A DNA stretch of 64,000 bases from positions 62,001-126,000 of the forward strand of contig JAKCPI010002872.1 in assembly GCA_023213315.1 (NCBI GenBank), written 5' to 3'. The position numbers and the translations under genes were made by a program. The notes beneath the pieces are model-generated. The model had not been told where the DNA came from and made no database searches. It worked only from the letters and a program-made list of their open reading frames with translations. Numbering within the stretch: position 1 is the first letter of the stretch; every line of letters starts with the position of its first letter. Of this stretch, positions 9,955 to 20,585 are shown piece by piece. This DNA is from Euborellia annulipes (taxonomy: Eukaryota; Arthropoda; Insecta; Dermaptera; Anisolabididae).

Positions 9955-10230
9955 CAGCGTTTTCCAAACTGTGAGTCGCGACTCCCTAGGTGGTCGCGGA
10001 CTAGTCTAAGGGGAGGCACGATTATTAGCCACAGCTAGCTCTTCTAAATTATTGCTCAAGTTTTATAAATAAAATAATAAATAATATTATAGTTTGTATT
10101 AATAAATTTTTTAGCAATAAAAATTTTTGTTTGTATTAAATATTTTATTATAAAATTGTGGAGGGGGGAGGCGTCATGCGATTAAATATTTTTTAGGGAA
10201 GCGTGGCAACTTAAAGTTTGAAAACCACTG
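9955..10230. mobile_element. hAT-type MITE, 276 bp, 8-bp TSD
   Basis: Ends CAGCGTTTTCCAAACT and AGTTTGAAAACCACTG are inverted repeats. Flanks CTATAGAC (9947-9954) and CTATACAC (10231-10238) form an 8-bp TSD with one mismatch that fits nTnnnnAn. The GTCGCGACTCCC body is the usual 'CAGTGGTTT' hAT MITE type. Confidence 0.88.
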
Positions 10231-10429
10231 CTATACACAATATTCAGCCAAAAAAAATATAGTAGGTAATATAGGCCTATACTAGGTTATATGTTTCACA
10301 TATAAGCTAGTGTATAATTTCAATTTCTTATATTCCGAATTTTCATTATTTTTTATTAAAAAAAAAGAAAAAATCCCTTTGGGCTACAGGGGTCATTTAA
10401 GGGTTATTAATTTATTCACATAATTAAAG

Positions 10430-10614
10430 CAGGGCCGGATCTAGAGGGGGGCAGTGGGTGCATGTGCCCCGGGCGGCAGATATCAGGGGGCGGCAATTAA
10501 AGAAAGATTTACTAAAAAAAAGATAAAATGATATGAATTTTGTATAGAAAATGTTAAGGAGGGGGCGGTAAATTAAATTTTGCCCCCCTACAAAATCTCG
10601 TAGTTCCGGCCCTG
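10430..10614 (+). mobile_element. MITE-F copy 2, perfect 8-bp TSD
   Basis: CAGGGCCGGATCTAG to TAGTTCCGGCCCTG, flanked by AATTAAAG on both sides (10422-10429 and 10615-10622). Clear internal match to the copies at 3361 and 36575. Confidence 0.92.
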
Positions 10615-10659
10615 AATTAAAGTACAATAGTAAGGCTACTGGGGGACGTTCCACTGTTG

Positions 10660-12075
10660 CTCGGCGTCACCAATACCGAGTATTCACTGAGCTTGGCTTT
10701 CATTATTATTTAAAAAATTTTTGACTATTTCCAAAAAAATAAACATTTTTGTTGCAAATTTGGGTTACTTAAAAAATGTATCTCTCCTTTTTTTTGTTTC
10801 AAGCTTTACCAATATCTCTGATACTACTTTATTGGTTTTTTGTTAAACAGATTAATTAAAAAAAACAACCTAAATTATGTGCATTTATTTGCGATTCAAC
10901 CCGTTTAACTGCCATGCAAAACAGCGTAGGCCGCCTATATGTATAATTTATATTTTCATAGACACACCAATATCATTGCAAAAAAAAACTAATCCAATGG
11001 ACTAAAAAAATCACAAAATACATTTTAGCAACAATAATTTCAACTTCAGTTAGCCGACAAAGTAAACAATGTGTTGACAAGTATTTTGTAAACTTAAATT
11101 ATTCATTTTAAACATCATTTTATTAATTAATTGAAAGTGAATCCAAAATTTGATATAGTATAGCGTCTACCTTTGTAATTAAATTTTTTTTGTTTTTTGA
11201 AAAGTGCATTTAAACTTTCACCCCTTCTCTTTCTCTTTCTATTAACAAACAACAACAACCAACTCCCATTTGCATCAAAGATCCTGTTATATGACTCGAA
11301 AGGTCAACCAAATTAACTCCAGTCTCTCCTTTGAAATAATCGTATACTTAAAAGCAGCCTTCAATCTGGATGCCTGCCTCTAAAATGCCTTCTAATTTAA
11401 AGATATTGCTCATCCACATACACCCTTGGCATGTTGTAAATTATAATTAAAGAGTTTCTACTTTAGAAATTTAATTTTCTGAAATATCAATCAGATAATA
11501 ATTTGATTTTGTAAGGCAAAGTTACTCGCGAATTTCACCAGGCACTACCAGGAAAATGATAAAAAAAAAAAAATATAGGATCTATATATATATAATTCGC
11601 TAATGTCCGTCTGTCACGCTCTATTTAGGCAAGTTCCCGAAGGCGGGCGTCGCGGCTAGTCTATATATATAATTCGCTTTTTGAGTTATTAATTCTTAAA
11701 GTAACGATTTCTCCCATAGGAAATGTATAGACGAAGAATTCACTTTACAGGAGCAATTATTTCAATATGATAAATTCCCTTTAAACAAGAGGTTCTCAAA
11801 TTTGAACGTTTGTTGAACCCTCGGTAGCTGTATAATTTATATATGAGGATAGTAGTGCTTGTTTCTTGACAAATGAGACGCCTTATTGCTTGTGAAAGCT
11901 GGTTGTTATTCATAGATCTGCTAATCTGAAGATTCGCTCAGTAATTTCTATGTGTTTATTATACCCCTAAATGGCCTCAATAGTCGAGAAGGCAAATAAA
12001 GGAAAAAGTAACTGCCCAAAGCTTGTTACAGCTAGTACTAAATGAAGTCAAATACTTGGTGTAGACAAATTTTGA
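10660..12075. other. AT-rich sequence with possible Helitron-like ends
   Basis: Mostly unrecognised. At 11581-11690 the motif TCTATATATATATAATTCGC occurs, and a second TATATATATAATTCGC follows after a GC-richer insert (GGCGGGCGTCGCGGCTAG). The same TCTATATAATTCGC string recurs at 32441. TC...CTAG-like ends suggest Helitron-type sequence, but I cannot show it. Confidence 0.35.
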
Positions 12076-12079
12076 GGGC

Positions 12080-12479
12080 AAAATGAGAATATACATTTTA
12101 AAGAGCATATAAAAAATAATTGATTTTTCAATTTTAATCAAAATCGTTAGAGGGAATTTTGAGAAAATTGTAAAAAAACGTGCATCAGTAAAGTACTAGT
12201 ACTTTTTAGCCGATTTTGTTTAAAAGCTTATTTTCACCCCTTGGAGGGTGCCTATTTTAAATATAAAATTTCAACTTCGTGGCTCTTTTAGTTCCTGAGA
12301 TATTTTGTTCCACACACACACACCCCCACACAGACCATTTTGCGAAAACCACTTTTTTGGATTCAGGGGAACTCAAAACGTGTATATCCATCAAAATCTC
12401 GACATCGAATTTTTGACATGAATCCAATACTTTCTCTCTAAATATAGTATATAGATATATAGGTAAGAGAGAGTAAAAA
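12080..12479 (-). mobile_element. RA element lacking its 3' hairpin, head to head with next
   Basis: Minus-orientation RA from AATGAGAATATACATTTTAAA to its TA palindrome end at 12425-12478 (GGTAAGAGAGAGTAAAAA). It abuts the plus-oriented RA beginning at 12480. Confidence 0.85.
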
Positions 12480-13032
12480 AGTGGTTTTTGCGACATGGTC
12501 TGTCTGTGTGTGTGTCTGGGTGTCTGTGAACAAAAACCAAGAAGAAAAGGGAGGGAGTGATTTTGGCCCCCCCGGGAAAAAAAAAAAAAAAATGTTCTTT
12601 TTCAGTTTTTTCAATTTTTTCAAAATTCGCTCTAAAGACCGATTAAAATTCAAAAATCAAATTTTTTAGATGCTCTTTCAAATGTATATTTTCATTTTGC
12701 TCTCAAAATTGTTTGAAGCACAATTTACTCTTGTACTTTCTTCATAGGAAAAATAGGAGAGATGGTTGCCATGGTAACAAAATATAAATATTTTCTCATG
12801 TTTATAAATTTTATTTCTTGAATTTAAATATATCGTTGGAAACTAAATATATCTCGACACAAAAAAATCTTGATTGAAAAGCACAGAACACAACTTTCGA
12901 TTACCGAAGGTAACCCTCGTGAAATCCACATAAATACAACCTTTGTTCAAAATGTTTCACTTGAAACCCACACCGCAATCCTTAAATTTAAGTAAAAGAA
13001 AGTTGTGTGCTGTGCGACTAGTCACACCAGAT
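12480..13032 (+). mobile_element. RA element, 3' part, with interrupted hairpin
   Basis: Starts within RA at GTGGTTTTTGCGACATGG and runs to the 3' hairpin. The hairpin loop carries an extra ~80 bp (about 12914-12995), including GTGAAATCCACATAAATACA, so the two hairpin arms (12886-12905 and 12997-13016) are separated. Together with the preceding copy it makes an inverted pair. Confidence 0.8.
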
Positions 13033-13187
13033 TTCTTTCATTAAAAATAATAATACGGTTATATTTTAACTATTAATAATATATTTCTTCCTTTTCTTCC
13101 TTTTTATTTAACCAATTCAAACTGTAAAAAGAATTTGAAATGATTGCCTCTGAATTCCCTTTCTATTTTTTCCCATACTTATACCGC

Positions 13188-13412
13188 CAAACCGGGGGCC
13201 TCGCTTTTTGCCCAGCGTCGAGGTGAAATCAAAAATGCGCCTGCTTTTGTGATTTATATAAAAGCGAGGAAATTTTTCACTTAAATAAAACCCCTACAGA
13301 ATTTTTTTGTTTCATATATCCTCGCTTTTATATAAATCAGAAAAGCGAGGCGCATTTTTTTGATTTCACCTCGACGCTGGGCAAAAATAATGCGAGGCGC
13401 CCCTTTTTGCAT
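13188..13412. mobile_element. Foldback element with GC-rich arms
   Basis: Arms of ~80-90 bp: GGGGGCCTCGC, GCCCAGCGTCGAGGTGAAAT, TTTATATAAAAGCGAGGA on the left are mirrored on the right (TCCTCGCTTTTATATAAATC, ATTTCACCTCGACGCTGGGC, GCGAGGCGCCCC). The spacer is ~45 bp. No ORF; TSD not resolved. Different from the FB-HHR elements: no GAAACGTC motif. Confidence 0.85.
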
Positions 13413-13541
13413 CTCCGATGTTTTTGGCTGAGATTTCACTTCTTTTTGTGAAATATTACATTTAAATTTTATTTAATAATTTTTGTTTATTAAATATTAA
13501 GTTATCCCATGAACAGATCTTTTAATATGCATTCCAAACAG

Positions 13542-14335
13542 TAAAAAATATATACATCGTTTGGTATTAATTCAAAATGATAAACATAGGATTTCACCAA
13601 ATTTTATAAAATTTTAGGATTTTTATTTTTGTTATGTTGGTAAGATGTAAATACATCGTTTGGTATCCATTCGAAACGATAAACATAGGATTTCACCAAA
13701 TTTTATAAAATTTTAGGATTTTTATTTTTGTTATGTTGGTAAGATGTAAATACATCGTTTGGTATCCATTCGAAACGATAAACATAGGATTTCCCTAAAT
13801 TTTATAAAATTTTAGGTTTTTTATTTTTGTTATGTTGGTAAGATGTAAATACATCGTTTGGTATCCATTCGAAACGATAAACATAGGATTTCACCAAATT
13901 TTATAAAATTTTAGGATTTTTATTTTTATTATGTTGGTAAGATGTAAATACATCGTTTGGTATCCATTCGAAACGATAAACATAGGATTTCACCAAATTT
14001 TATAAAATTTTAGGATTTTTATTTTTGTTATGTTGGTAAGATGTAAATACATCGTTTGGTATCCATTCGAAACGATAAACATAGGATTTCCCTAAATTTT
14101 ATAAAATTTTAGGTTTTTTATTTTTGTTATGTTGGTAAGATGTAAATACATCGTTTGGTATCCATTCGAAACGATAAACATAGGATTTCACCAAATTTTA
14201 TAAAATTTTAGGATTTTTATTTTTATTATGTTGGTAAGATGTAAATACATCGTTTGGTATCCATTCGAAACGATAAACATAGGATTTCACCAAATTTTAT
14301 AAAATTTTAGGTTTTTTATTTTTGTTATGTTGGTA
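13542..14335. repeat. 99-bp tandem repeat, 8 units, 297-bp higher-order pattern
   Basis: Successive TAAGATGTAAATACATCG starts fall at 13641, 13740, 13839, 13938, 14037, 14136 and 14235, exactly 99 bp apart; a more diverged first unit precedes them. Variants at three sites (CACCAAA/CCCTAAA, AGGATTTT/AGGTTTTT, TTTGTTA/TTTATTA) repeat every three units, giving a 297-bp higher-order unit. Non-coding. Confidence 0.97.
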
Positions 14336-14339
14336 GCAC

Positions 14340-14990
14340 TTCTTCTTATCACGTTAATCTATTGTATTGTACTGAAGGGATCCATCCTAAAATTTTTTAT
14401 TCCATTAGGGATGAAAATTACTAATATTAATAGATATGTTTCTAAATGACGTCATCAGGGAGCAAAATAGTTAGAATTGTCTTTTCGCCACGTTAAAGAT
14501 AGGACAAATTTGAAATTTTGAATACCTCTCAAAAAGTCACTTTTGATCCAAAATGAAATTTTATATCAAAGGTATCGGGTTTTTGATAGTATCTATTTGT
14601 ATTTTAAATTTCATCCCAATCGGTCCAGCAGGGAAACCTGTAGCTTTGTCTAAAAATTTGAAAATTGAAGAAAAGAATGAAAAAGAAAAAAGAAAAAAAA
14701 AAAAAAAAAAAAAGGAAAAATAAGAGACTAACTTTTGACCTTCCGAAATCGGCAAAATCTCAACTTTGAGCCTCTGCCATTCTTTTTGGCACTGGAATTT
14801 TTTTTGAATTTGTGCTCAAAATAATCCTTATTTATTCTAGTTTAATATAAAAAAAATTTGGCTCCGATATCTTAAAACCTTTTTGAGATATTCGCCCAGA
14901 AAGAGAAAAGTTTCTCAAAAAAATTTTTTCACGTCCTATCTTTTATTAAGGATTTAAAATCATTCTTGATAATATAGTCTAGGGACGACT
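14340..14990. other. Unclassified AT-rich sequence with poly-A tract
   Basis: Contains a 22-A run near 14693 and a short GGTCCAGCAGGGAAACCTGT palindrome-like stretch. No repeat partner in the window. Confidence 0.4.
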
Positions 14991-15039
14991 CGTCCATCTA
15001 AATGCAATGGGCCATTGGCATCTATTGGAATGTCAACTA

Positions 15040-15486
15040 AATGGTAGTATTAAGAGTTTCTTTGCTTTCTTTTGCTTTTTACTTGCTCGGCGACGAGTCG
15101 CTCCTGCGACTCTTGATTCATTATTAATATCTTCTCTTTGCCTCTCTCTCCCCCTCTCTCTCTGTATATTTCCCCCACCACCTACTCCATTTCTCCATAT
15201 CTTCTCATTCTCCCCCCCTCTCTCTATTTACACTATATATTCCCCCACCATGCATCCCATCCCTCCCTCTTACTAATTAGCCAATCAGAGGTGAGGGCGC
15301 CACAATTCGTCTCCTCTTAATGCAGGTGGGATGCCTTGCGGCCTCAGTAGAGGGAGAGGACTTTGATTAGTGTTAATTCACGTCACTTTTCGGAAGAAAG
15401 CCGACGCGTCCTCAGTTTATAGGCAGCCATTACGGCGACTGGTCACCTGGCTCATGCTCTCCTCATTGACCAACTTATTTGCCTAG
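15040..15486 (+). other. GC-richer, pyrimidine-rich exon-like block
   Basis: A long CT tract (15120-15265) precedes a 200-bp GC-richer stretch containing GAGGGCGCC, GCCGACGCGTCCTCAG and CATTACGGCGACTGGTCACC, ending at a possible donor CCTAG|GTATTT (15485). No frame stays open across it, so if transcribed it is untranslated. It could be a promoter/5' UTR exon or simply unique sequence between repeats. Confidence 0.3.
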
Positions 15487-15489
15487 GTA

Positions 15490-15902
15490 TTTCAACTAAA
15501 AATTACTAATTATTCGTTTATTATATTCTATAGGGATAAAATATTTATAAGAAATATTAAAATTGTATAATCCTCTCTTGTTTTTTTTTTCTCTCTGGTT
15601 TAAGTGGCAATTTCTGTGCCAATTTTATTTTATCTTTTTATTTCTCAGAGAGAAAATAATTCATATAAATTTAAAAGCCCTCAAATGATTTAATAAACTA
15701 TTTATTATCTATTTATTATTTAATATTAGAAGGATAGCTAGGCCTACCATACTATCACGGGTTTATCATCGTCTATACTCTAAATTAATATTATGTGTTG
15801 TTAGACTATTTTGACCTTCATTTCTTAACCACGATTGCCTATTATTTATTTTGTATAATACTAAAGAATATTATGTAGGCGAGGTGAATAGCTGATCAAT
15901 AT
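15490..15902. other. AT-rich sequence, nothing recognised
   Basis: No supported feature. Confidence 0.5.
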
Positions 15903-16268
15903 GTAGTAGGATAAATAAAAGACTAAGCAGCTAGAATTATTTCTTTATTGCATTAGAATCTACAACGACGTTTCGGTCGACTAAGTGACCATCTTCATTT
16001 GATAAAATTAAATAACCATCTATCAGGTATATTAATTAAAAATCAAGTCAATATCATGTCATAGTGACTTTGACTGGGCGCAAATTGTAATTAATATACC
16101 TGATAGAACGTTATTTAATTTTATCAAAAGCATATCAAAGAGCATAGGAGGGTTTCAATTTACTGAGCCCTAGTCATGAAGATAGTCACTTATTCGACCG
16201 AAAGGTCGCTGTGGGTTCGAATGCAATAAAGATTTAATCCTAACTGCTTAGCCTTTTATTTACTCTGC
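15903..16268. mobile_element. FB-HHR-like foldback element with mutated cores
   Basis: Left arm landmarks AGACTAAGCAG, TTTCTTTATTGCATT, ACGACGTTTCGGTCGACTAA and TGACCATCTTCAT are mirrored on the right (ATGAAGATAGTCACTTATTC, GACCGAAAGGTCG, ATGCAATAAAGA, CTTAGCCTTTTATT). The ribozyme box is ATGAAGA (C3 replaced) and the right arm has GAAAGGTC rather than GAAACGTC. An inner palindrome AATTAATATACCTGATAG also occurs. Confidence 0.75.
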
Positions 16269-16675
16269 TAAAGAATATTAGTCAAAATTAAAAAGTGATT
16301 TTTCAAAATATTCTATTCTTAATATGAATCAAATATTCTTAATCTTATTATACATATACGGTATATACCTAGGCCTACAAAACTAGTCCATACTTGTTCA
16401 TATGCATATTAATATAATATTATATAGATTCTATATACATATAATTACTTAATACCTATTTTCTATTACAATATATAATTTATCTGAATGTGAGATTTAT
16501 ATTGATGGTGAACCGTCAACCACGTAAAAACGCTAAGGAAACAAACATGTATTTTTACACAGTGGATATTTTTTTAAATACTCCGTATATAATTCCTCAG
16601 TTTCTTAACCGATCTTAAGGAAATTTAAAATATAGCCCCACAATGATATAAATAATTAAAAATAAACACTATATA

Positions 16676-16715
16676 TTCTGGGGTTCGATTCCCGGAAGCC
16701 GGTCGTTTAGCCATC
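16676..16715 (+). mobile_element. tRNA-like box B fragment
   Basis: GGGGTTCGATTCCCGGAAGCC has a perfect T-arm/box B, but no tRNA body precedes it. Likely a broken SINE head. Confidence 0.4.
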
Positions 16716-16993
16716 TATAAATAAACATATTATTTTTCAATTTAATTTGAACTATGTATATTGAGGAGGGGGACTTATTGATTTATTTATTTTTTATCCG
16801 ATTTTAATTAAATTTAAAATTAAATAGTTTTCAAGATCTAACTTATTTATAAACTTAATAATCAATACTTCGATCCGGGCTTGGCTAGTCATAGATATAT
16901 TTAACATAAACAATTTATAGCTGGGATGTTATATTAATAAGAGGGTAAAAATGAGAGATCCAGCTAAGGTTATTTCTTTATTAGATTAATTCA

Positions 16994-17042
16994 CACAGCT
17001 GACGTTTCGGTTCAGTGTTTGAACCATCCTCAGAGCTGGCGA
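16994..17042 (-). ncRNA. Hammerhead-ribozyme-like core, left arm
   Basis: On the minus strand: CAGCT, CTGAGGA (complement of 17027-17033), stem II GGTTC-AAACACT-GAACC, GAAA, CGTC, AGCTG. Stem I pairs CAGCT with AGCTG (5 bp). All core positions match the hammerhead consensus; stem III would be only the two pairs of ACGT. Confidence 0.68.
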
Positions 17043-17189
17043 AAAGTCATTATGAAAGTGTCATAGTGAATTTTATACATTGTTGAAAAATTCTTATATA
17101 ATAAATATATAAGAATCTTTCTATAATAAATATGTAAGAATTTTTCAACAATGTATAAAATCCATTATGACACTTTCATAATGACTTCG

Positions 17190-17237
17190 TCAGCTCTGAG
17201 GATGGTTCAAACACGGAACCGAAACGTCAGCTTTGTG
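17190..17237 (+). ncRNA. Hammerhead-ribozyme-like core, right arm
   Basis: CTGAGGA (17196-17202), stem II GGTTC-AAACACG-GAACC, GAAA (17221-17224), CGTC, with stem I AGCT/AGCT. Consensus core is intact; the candidate cleavage site follows GTC at 17228. Confidence 0.7.
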
Positions 17238-17299
17238 AATTAATCGAATAAAGAAATAACCTTAGCTGCATCTCTTTTTACCCTCTTATTGATATATTT

Positions 17300-17412
17300 A
17301 ACAAATGTTTGTTAGTTGGTGGGCCAAGCGCCCCATGGCCCCGGGAATCGAACCCAGGATCTCATTTCCGGAGCATCGGCGTGCAACCCTTTACCCCAGG
17401 CCGGAGGCTTTA
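17300..17412 (-). mobile_element. tRNA-derived SINE head
   Basis: Minus strand reads GCCTCCGGCCTGGGGTAAAG, GGTTGCACGCC (box A region) and CCTGGGTTCGATTCCCGGGG (box B with a perfect T arm), then a GGGGCGCTTGGCCCACCAAC body. The same body is on the plus strand at 17636-17700. Confidence 0.7.
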
Positions 17413-17454
17413 ATTAAAAATGAAATAATTTTAGAAATCTATACCTTATATTTT

Positions 17455-17632
17455 ATTTATTTATTTTTTTTTATTTTAAACACTCACACTTTTTTTCCAT
17501 TCACACACACACACAGTTTTTTCGGCATCTTAGGCCATATAAGACTTTAAATAACCATTATTATGAATATATAGATATATTGGGATCCAGGCATTCTTAT
17601 TTAAGCCATTTAGTTTTCATTTAGATCTATAT
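17455..17632 (-). mobile_element. SINE-B, head-truncated
   Basis: T-rich tail, CACTCACACTTTTT, CACACACACACAGTTTTTTC, GGCATCTTAGGCCATATAAG, then TATTGGGATCCAGGCATTC. The tRNA head is missing. Confidence 0.8.
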
Positions 17633-17635
17633 ATA

Positions 17636-17830
17636 GCCTAGAGATCCTGGGTTAGATTTCCCGGGGCAATAGGGCGCTTGGCCCACCAACAATTTGAACG
17701 GTCTTTGAAGGGGGATGGAGATGGGAAAGCAAATTTGTGACCAATAGTACACGAGAATCGTAACGTGGTGAAACAGGAGTCACTAGTAATAGCATACTTT
17801 CTGAAAATTTTCATCTCTCTCTGGATGTAT
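17636..17830 (+). mobile_element. SINE fragment related to 17300-17412
   Basis: GATCCTGGGTTAGATTTCCCGGGGC followed by GGGCGCTTGGCCCACCAAC. Box B is mutated (GGTTAGA). The downstream GC-richer body (GGGGGATGGAGATGGGAAAG) has no partner in the window. Confidence 0.55.
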
Positions 17831-18282
17831 TCACATTATCTACCCTTAATTTCGCGCAACTCATTTCAGAATCTTTTAATTCCTTTTTAAGCTTTTCCTT
17901 TGGTTAAAACCTTTTTTAAAGACTCAGTATAAATTTATTTCTTCAAACTTTTTTGTGTTTAACAATTGGAAACATCCGCGACCTCGAGTATTAAAATAAC
18001 CAAATGTGTTCAGTTGACAATCGTTATTTAATAAAAAATATGCTAAAGGTATTTTACAAACATTATTTATTGCAAATATATAAAATAGGACAAAAAGAGA
18101 GATAGAAAAACGGACTTATTTTATTATTTTCATCTTTATTAAAGGGCATAAAAAACAGATGTTGCATGATTCAACATACTACCTCTACACATATACATAG
18201 CATTTTAAATGATATATATTATATCATTATTAAAGGTTACAACAAGCTCGTTTATTCAATAATTTTAAATTTTTATTCAGAC
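17831..18282. other. AT-rich sequence, nothing recognised
   Basis: No supported feature. Confidence 0.5.
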
Positions 18283-18428
18283 TATTTTTTTTTTTTTAAC
18301 ATTCACACTTTTTTATTCACACTCACACTCACACCCACATTCACACAGTATTTTTCGGCAACTTAGGCCATATATAATTTTACGATAACCGTTATATATC
18401 TATTGGAGTCCAGGCATTTCTATTTAAG
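18283..18428 (-). mobile_element. SINE-B, head-truncated
   Basis: Oligo-T, CACTCACACTCACACCCACA, CAGTATTTTTCGGCAACTTA, GATAACCGTTATATATC, GGAGTCCAGGCATTTC. It stops before the tRNA head. Confidence 0.85.
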
Positions 18429-19160
18429 ATTCAGACTATTAAAATACCTCTTAATTTCAACAAATAAACAAAAATATCATCTTTTAATTGTTCAAGCAGA
18501 TGTATAAGAGATTTGTCTTCGTTTTTTCGCTAAATGACAATTTCTTCTGACATAATTTTATTTAACCTTTCAATCATTTTAAGAAGAAAATGTCACTTAT
18601 TGTAAAAAAAATTGCAATAATTTATCACACGAATTTAATTGGATAAAAGAAATTACTTTTTTTTTATTAAAGTATTTTTTTTAATCAGCTTTACTCTAAA
18701 AGTAAGAACCGAGATGATTTATATTTGTTTCATTCTTATAAATAAAAGAATAAATAAATGACTAAAAAAAAAAACTATTTGGAAAAATAAAATCGTCTTG
18801 AATTTTATTTTTCTTCGAGTCACCAATAGGTTTTGTTGAGCACCGACGACCTCCATAAAGTTGATAATTCATAAATTCGTATTTTGAAATGGATAGGCGT
18901 CTCTCCTATCTCTCTCTAGCTTTCTAAGAGTCTTAAAATGACGCTTCTAGCATATCAATGAACCTCTATCCTCTATTCTCGGTCTTGGAAAATTTAACAG
19001 ATGATCTCCACTATCTGTCTTTTGTTTTATTAGCATTATTATTCTTCGCCAATAGTACAAAATGAGAACAGAGTATGATATTTTATTAACATTTATTATA
19101 AAACAAAAATCGTATAAATTTTCTAAAAAAAGCAAAATTGGGTTTTCTAGATTCTCGAAT
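18429..19160. other. AT-rich sequence, nothing recognised
   Basis: The 62-codon minus-strand ORF at 18947-19135 is not recognisable and is not supported by splice or composition signals. Confidence 0.5.
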
Positions 19161-19162
19161 TC

Positions 19163-19562
19163 TTTTTACTTTCTCTTGCCATATATTTGAAATATATAGG
19201 TCTATAGAGAGAAAGTATTGCGATCATGTCAAAAATTCGATATCGCGAATTTGATGGATATACATGTTTTCAGGTTCCCTGAGTCCAAAAAAATGGGTTC
19301 CGCAAATTGGTCTGGGTGTGTTCATTTTAAGGCTCTTCCTTCCATAGGGCCAATGTTAAATTTCGATTCAAAAGGGGGTCCCCTATGGAATTTTTTACAC
19401 ATTAAAAAAAAAATTTCCAACTTATGATATTTTGTATTTAGGATTCTCTATTGTGTATAAAATATCCAATTTTGAAATTAACTACCGAAATGCAATTTCG
19501 TCAATTATGTAACATAGGTTCTATGGGAAACTATTAATAAATATATCTCGACACCAGATTTA
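19163..19562 (+). mobile_element. Diverged RA element
   Basis: Normal RA start (TTTTTACTTTCTCTTGCC, GAGAGAAAGTATTG, CAAAAATTCGATATC, CAGGTTCCCTGAGTCC), then a different interior from ~19325 with a CCATAGGG/CCCTATGG palindrome. The 3' end is marked by CTATGGGAAACTATTAATAAATATATCTCGACACCAG; the hairpin is missing. Confidence 0.7.
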
Positions 19563-20130
19563 TTACTCTTCCGAACTAGGAAATAGGAATAGTATTTTTA
19601 GGTTTATTTATATTTACAAAGATCAGTAAAATTTTATCCTTAAAGTAAAATACAATCTAAAATGAATTAAATCAACAATAAATGTACATACATGTACCTA
19701 AGGTCTAGTTTGCTTTCCGCAAAGTTTTAATTTGTATGTTTGAATTTAGCCCTAAAATGACATAGAACAAAACTTGATACTTTTCTAGGGGAATTTATAT
19801 CTCTCTCTGTTAGTAGTTTTGTGTGTGTCATGGCGGTCACAGATGTTCATACTCATATGTTACAACTTGAATTAGGCAAGAGAGAAATAGCGAGGGAGAA
19901 AGAGAGAGATGATATATGTATTAATGAAAGAGGAAAGAGTTGCATTGCCTTTTTACTTTCCTATTTCCTTTCAAAATGACTTTAAGAGAATGTCTTATGA
20001 ATTATAGAAGTGTCTAGAATTGTGACGCAGTTCCAATCTTGCTTGTTAGTAGATGGCGTGCATTTTTTAAGGTCTTTCTCTAGTCAATGAAATTTTAATT
20101 TCATTAGTATATTAGGCGGATGCGAGATGT
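19563..20130. other. Unique AT-rich sequence
   Basis: Contains a 49-codon ATG ORF (19830-19979) beginning MAVTDVHTHMLQLELGKREI, rich in charged residues and purines. Too short to support without a homolog. Confidence 0.35.
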
Positions 20131-20134
20131 TGTG

Positions 20135-20265
20135 CTTGTTGGGCCGGCGCCCTAGGATAAAGGTAGTCCACCCGCTGCGAAAGCGTGGAGGTCCTGGTTC
20201 GACTCCAGGGGGTGCAATTTTGCCCAATCTTAAGCACAATCTCGCAAATTTGCTATCTTAAACTA
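20135..20265 (+). mobile_element. tRNA-derived SINE-C with nearly complete cloverleaf
   Basis: Acceptor-like GGCGCCC pairs with GGGTGC; D arm GGAT-AAAGGTA-GTCC; anticodon arm CCCGC-TGCGAAA-GCGTG (one mismatch); variable GAGGT; T arm CCTGG-TTCGACT-CCAGG (perfect). U33 is replaced by G and there is a non-tRNA body (AATTTTGCCCAATCTT), so it is a SINE or tRNA pseudogene rather than a working tRNA. Confidence 0.7.
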
Positions 20266-20302
20266 TGTATTGACTGGCTAATGAACAGTCTATTTGAGTC
20301 GA

Positions 20303-20585
20303 TTTTTTTTTTTTTTTTTTTTAACATTCCCACTTTTTCTCATTCACACTTACACCCACACACATTCACACAGTCTTTTCGGCAACTTAGGCCATATAAG
20401 ACTTTAAACGATATGGGTACCGGTATGTTATTAATATATCTATTGGGGGTTCAGGCATTTCTATCTATACCATTGGGTATCCAAATGCCTTAAATAAAAT
20501 CATCAGACTGTCTGGGGTCCAAACCCGCGACGTTCGGTATAGAAGGTGGCAGGCACGCTACCAACTACTCCAAGCCCCGGGGTCT
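20303..20585 (-). mobile_element. SINE-B, full-length copy
   Basis: From right to left: tRNA head (box A TTGGTAGCGTGCC, box B GGTTTGGACCCC), ATTTGGATACCCAATGG, the AGTCTTATATGGCCTAAG block, GTGTGAATGTGTGTGGGTGT repeats and an A-rich tail (plus-strand oligo-T at 20303-20321). About 280 bp. Box B has a C-to-T change. Confidence 0.9.

Larger units (their letters stand above)
16935..17292. mobile_element. FB-HHR foldback element with two intact cores
   Basis: Arms of ~160 bp begin TAATAAGAGGGTAAAAATGA and end with the complement. The centre is a second palindrome built on TTGTTGAAAAATTCTTATAT. Each arm holds a hammerhead-like core (separate entries). Same family as 1216-1432; both share a short TATAG.TG...GTTATATT extension beyond the left arm only. 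Confidence 0.85.

Noticed and set aside
13542..14335. CRISPR-like regular repeat array
   Set aside because: The whole 99-bp unit is repeated, with no unique spacers; it is a tandem satellite in a eukaryotic context.
20135..20210. Functional tRNA gene
   Set aside because: Position 33 is not T, the anticodon stem has a mismatch, and the same head with body occurs elsewhere; it is a SINE head.
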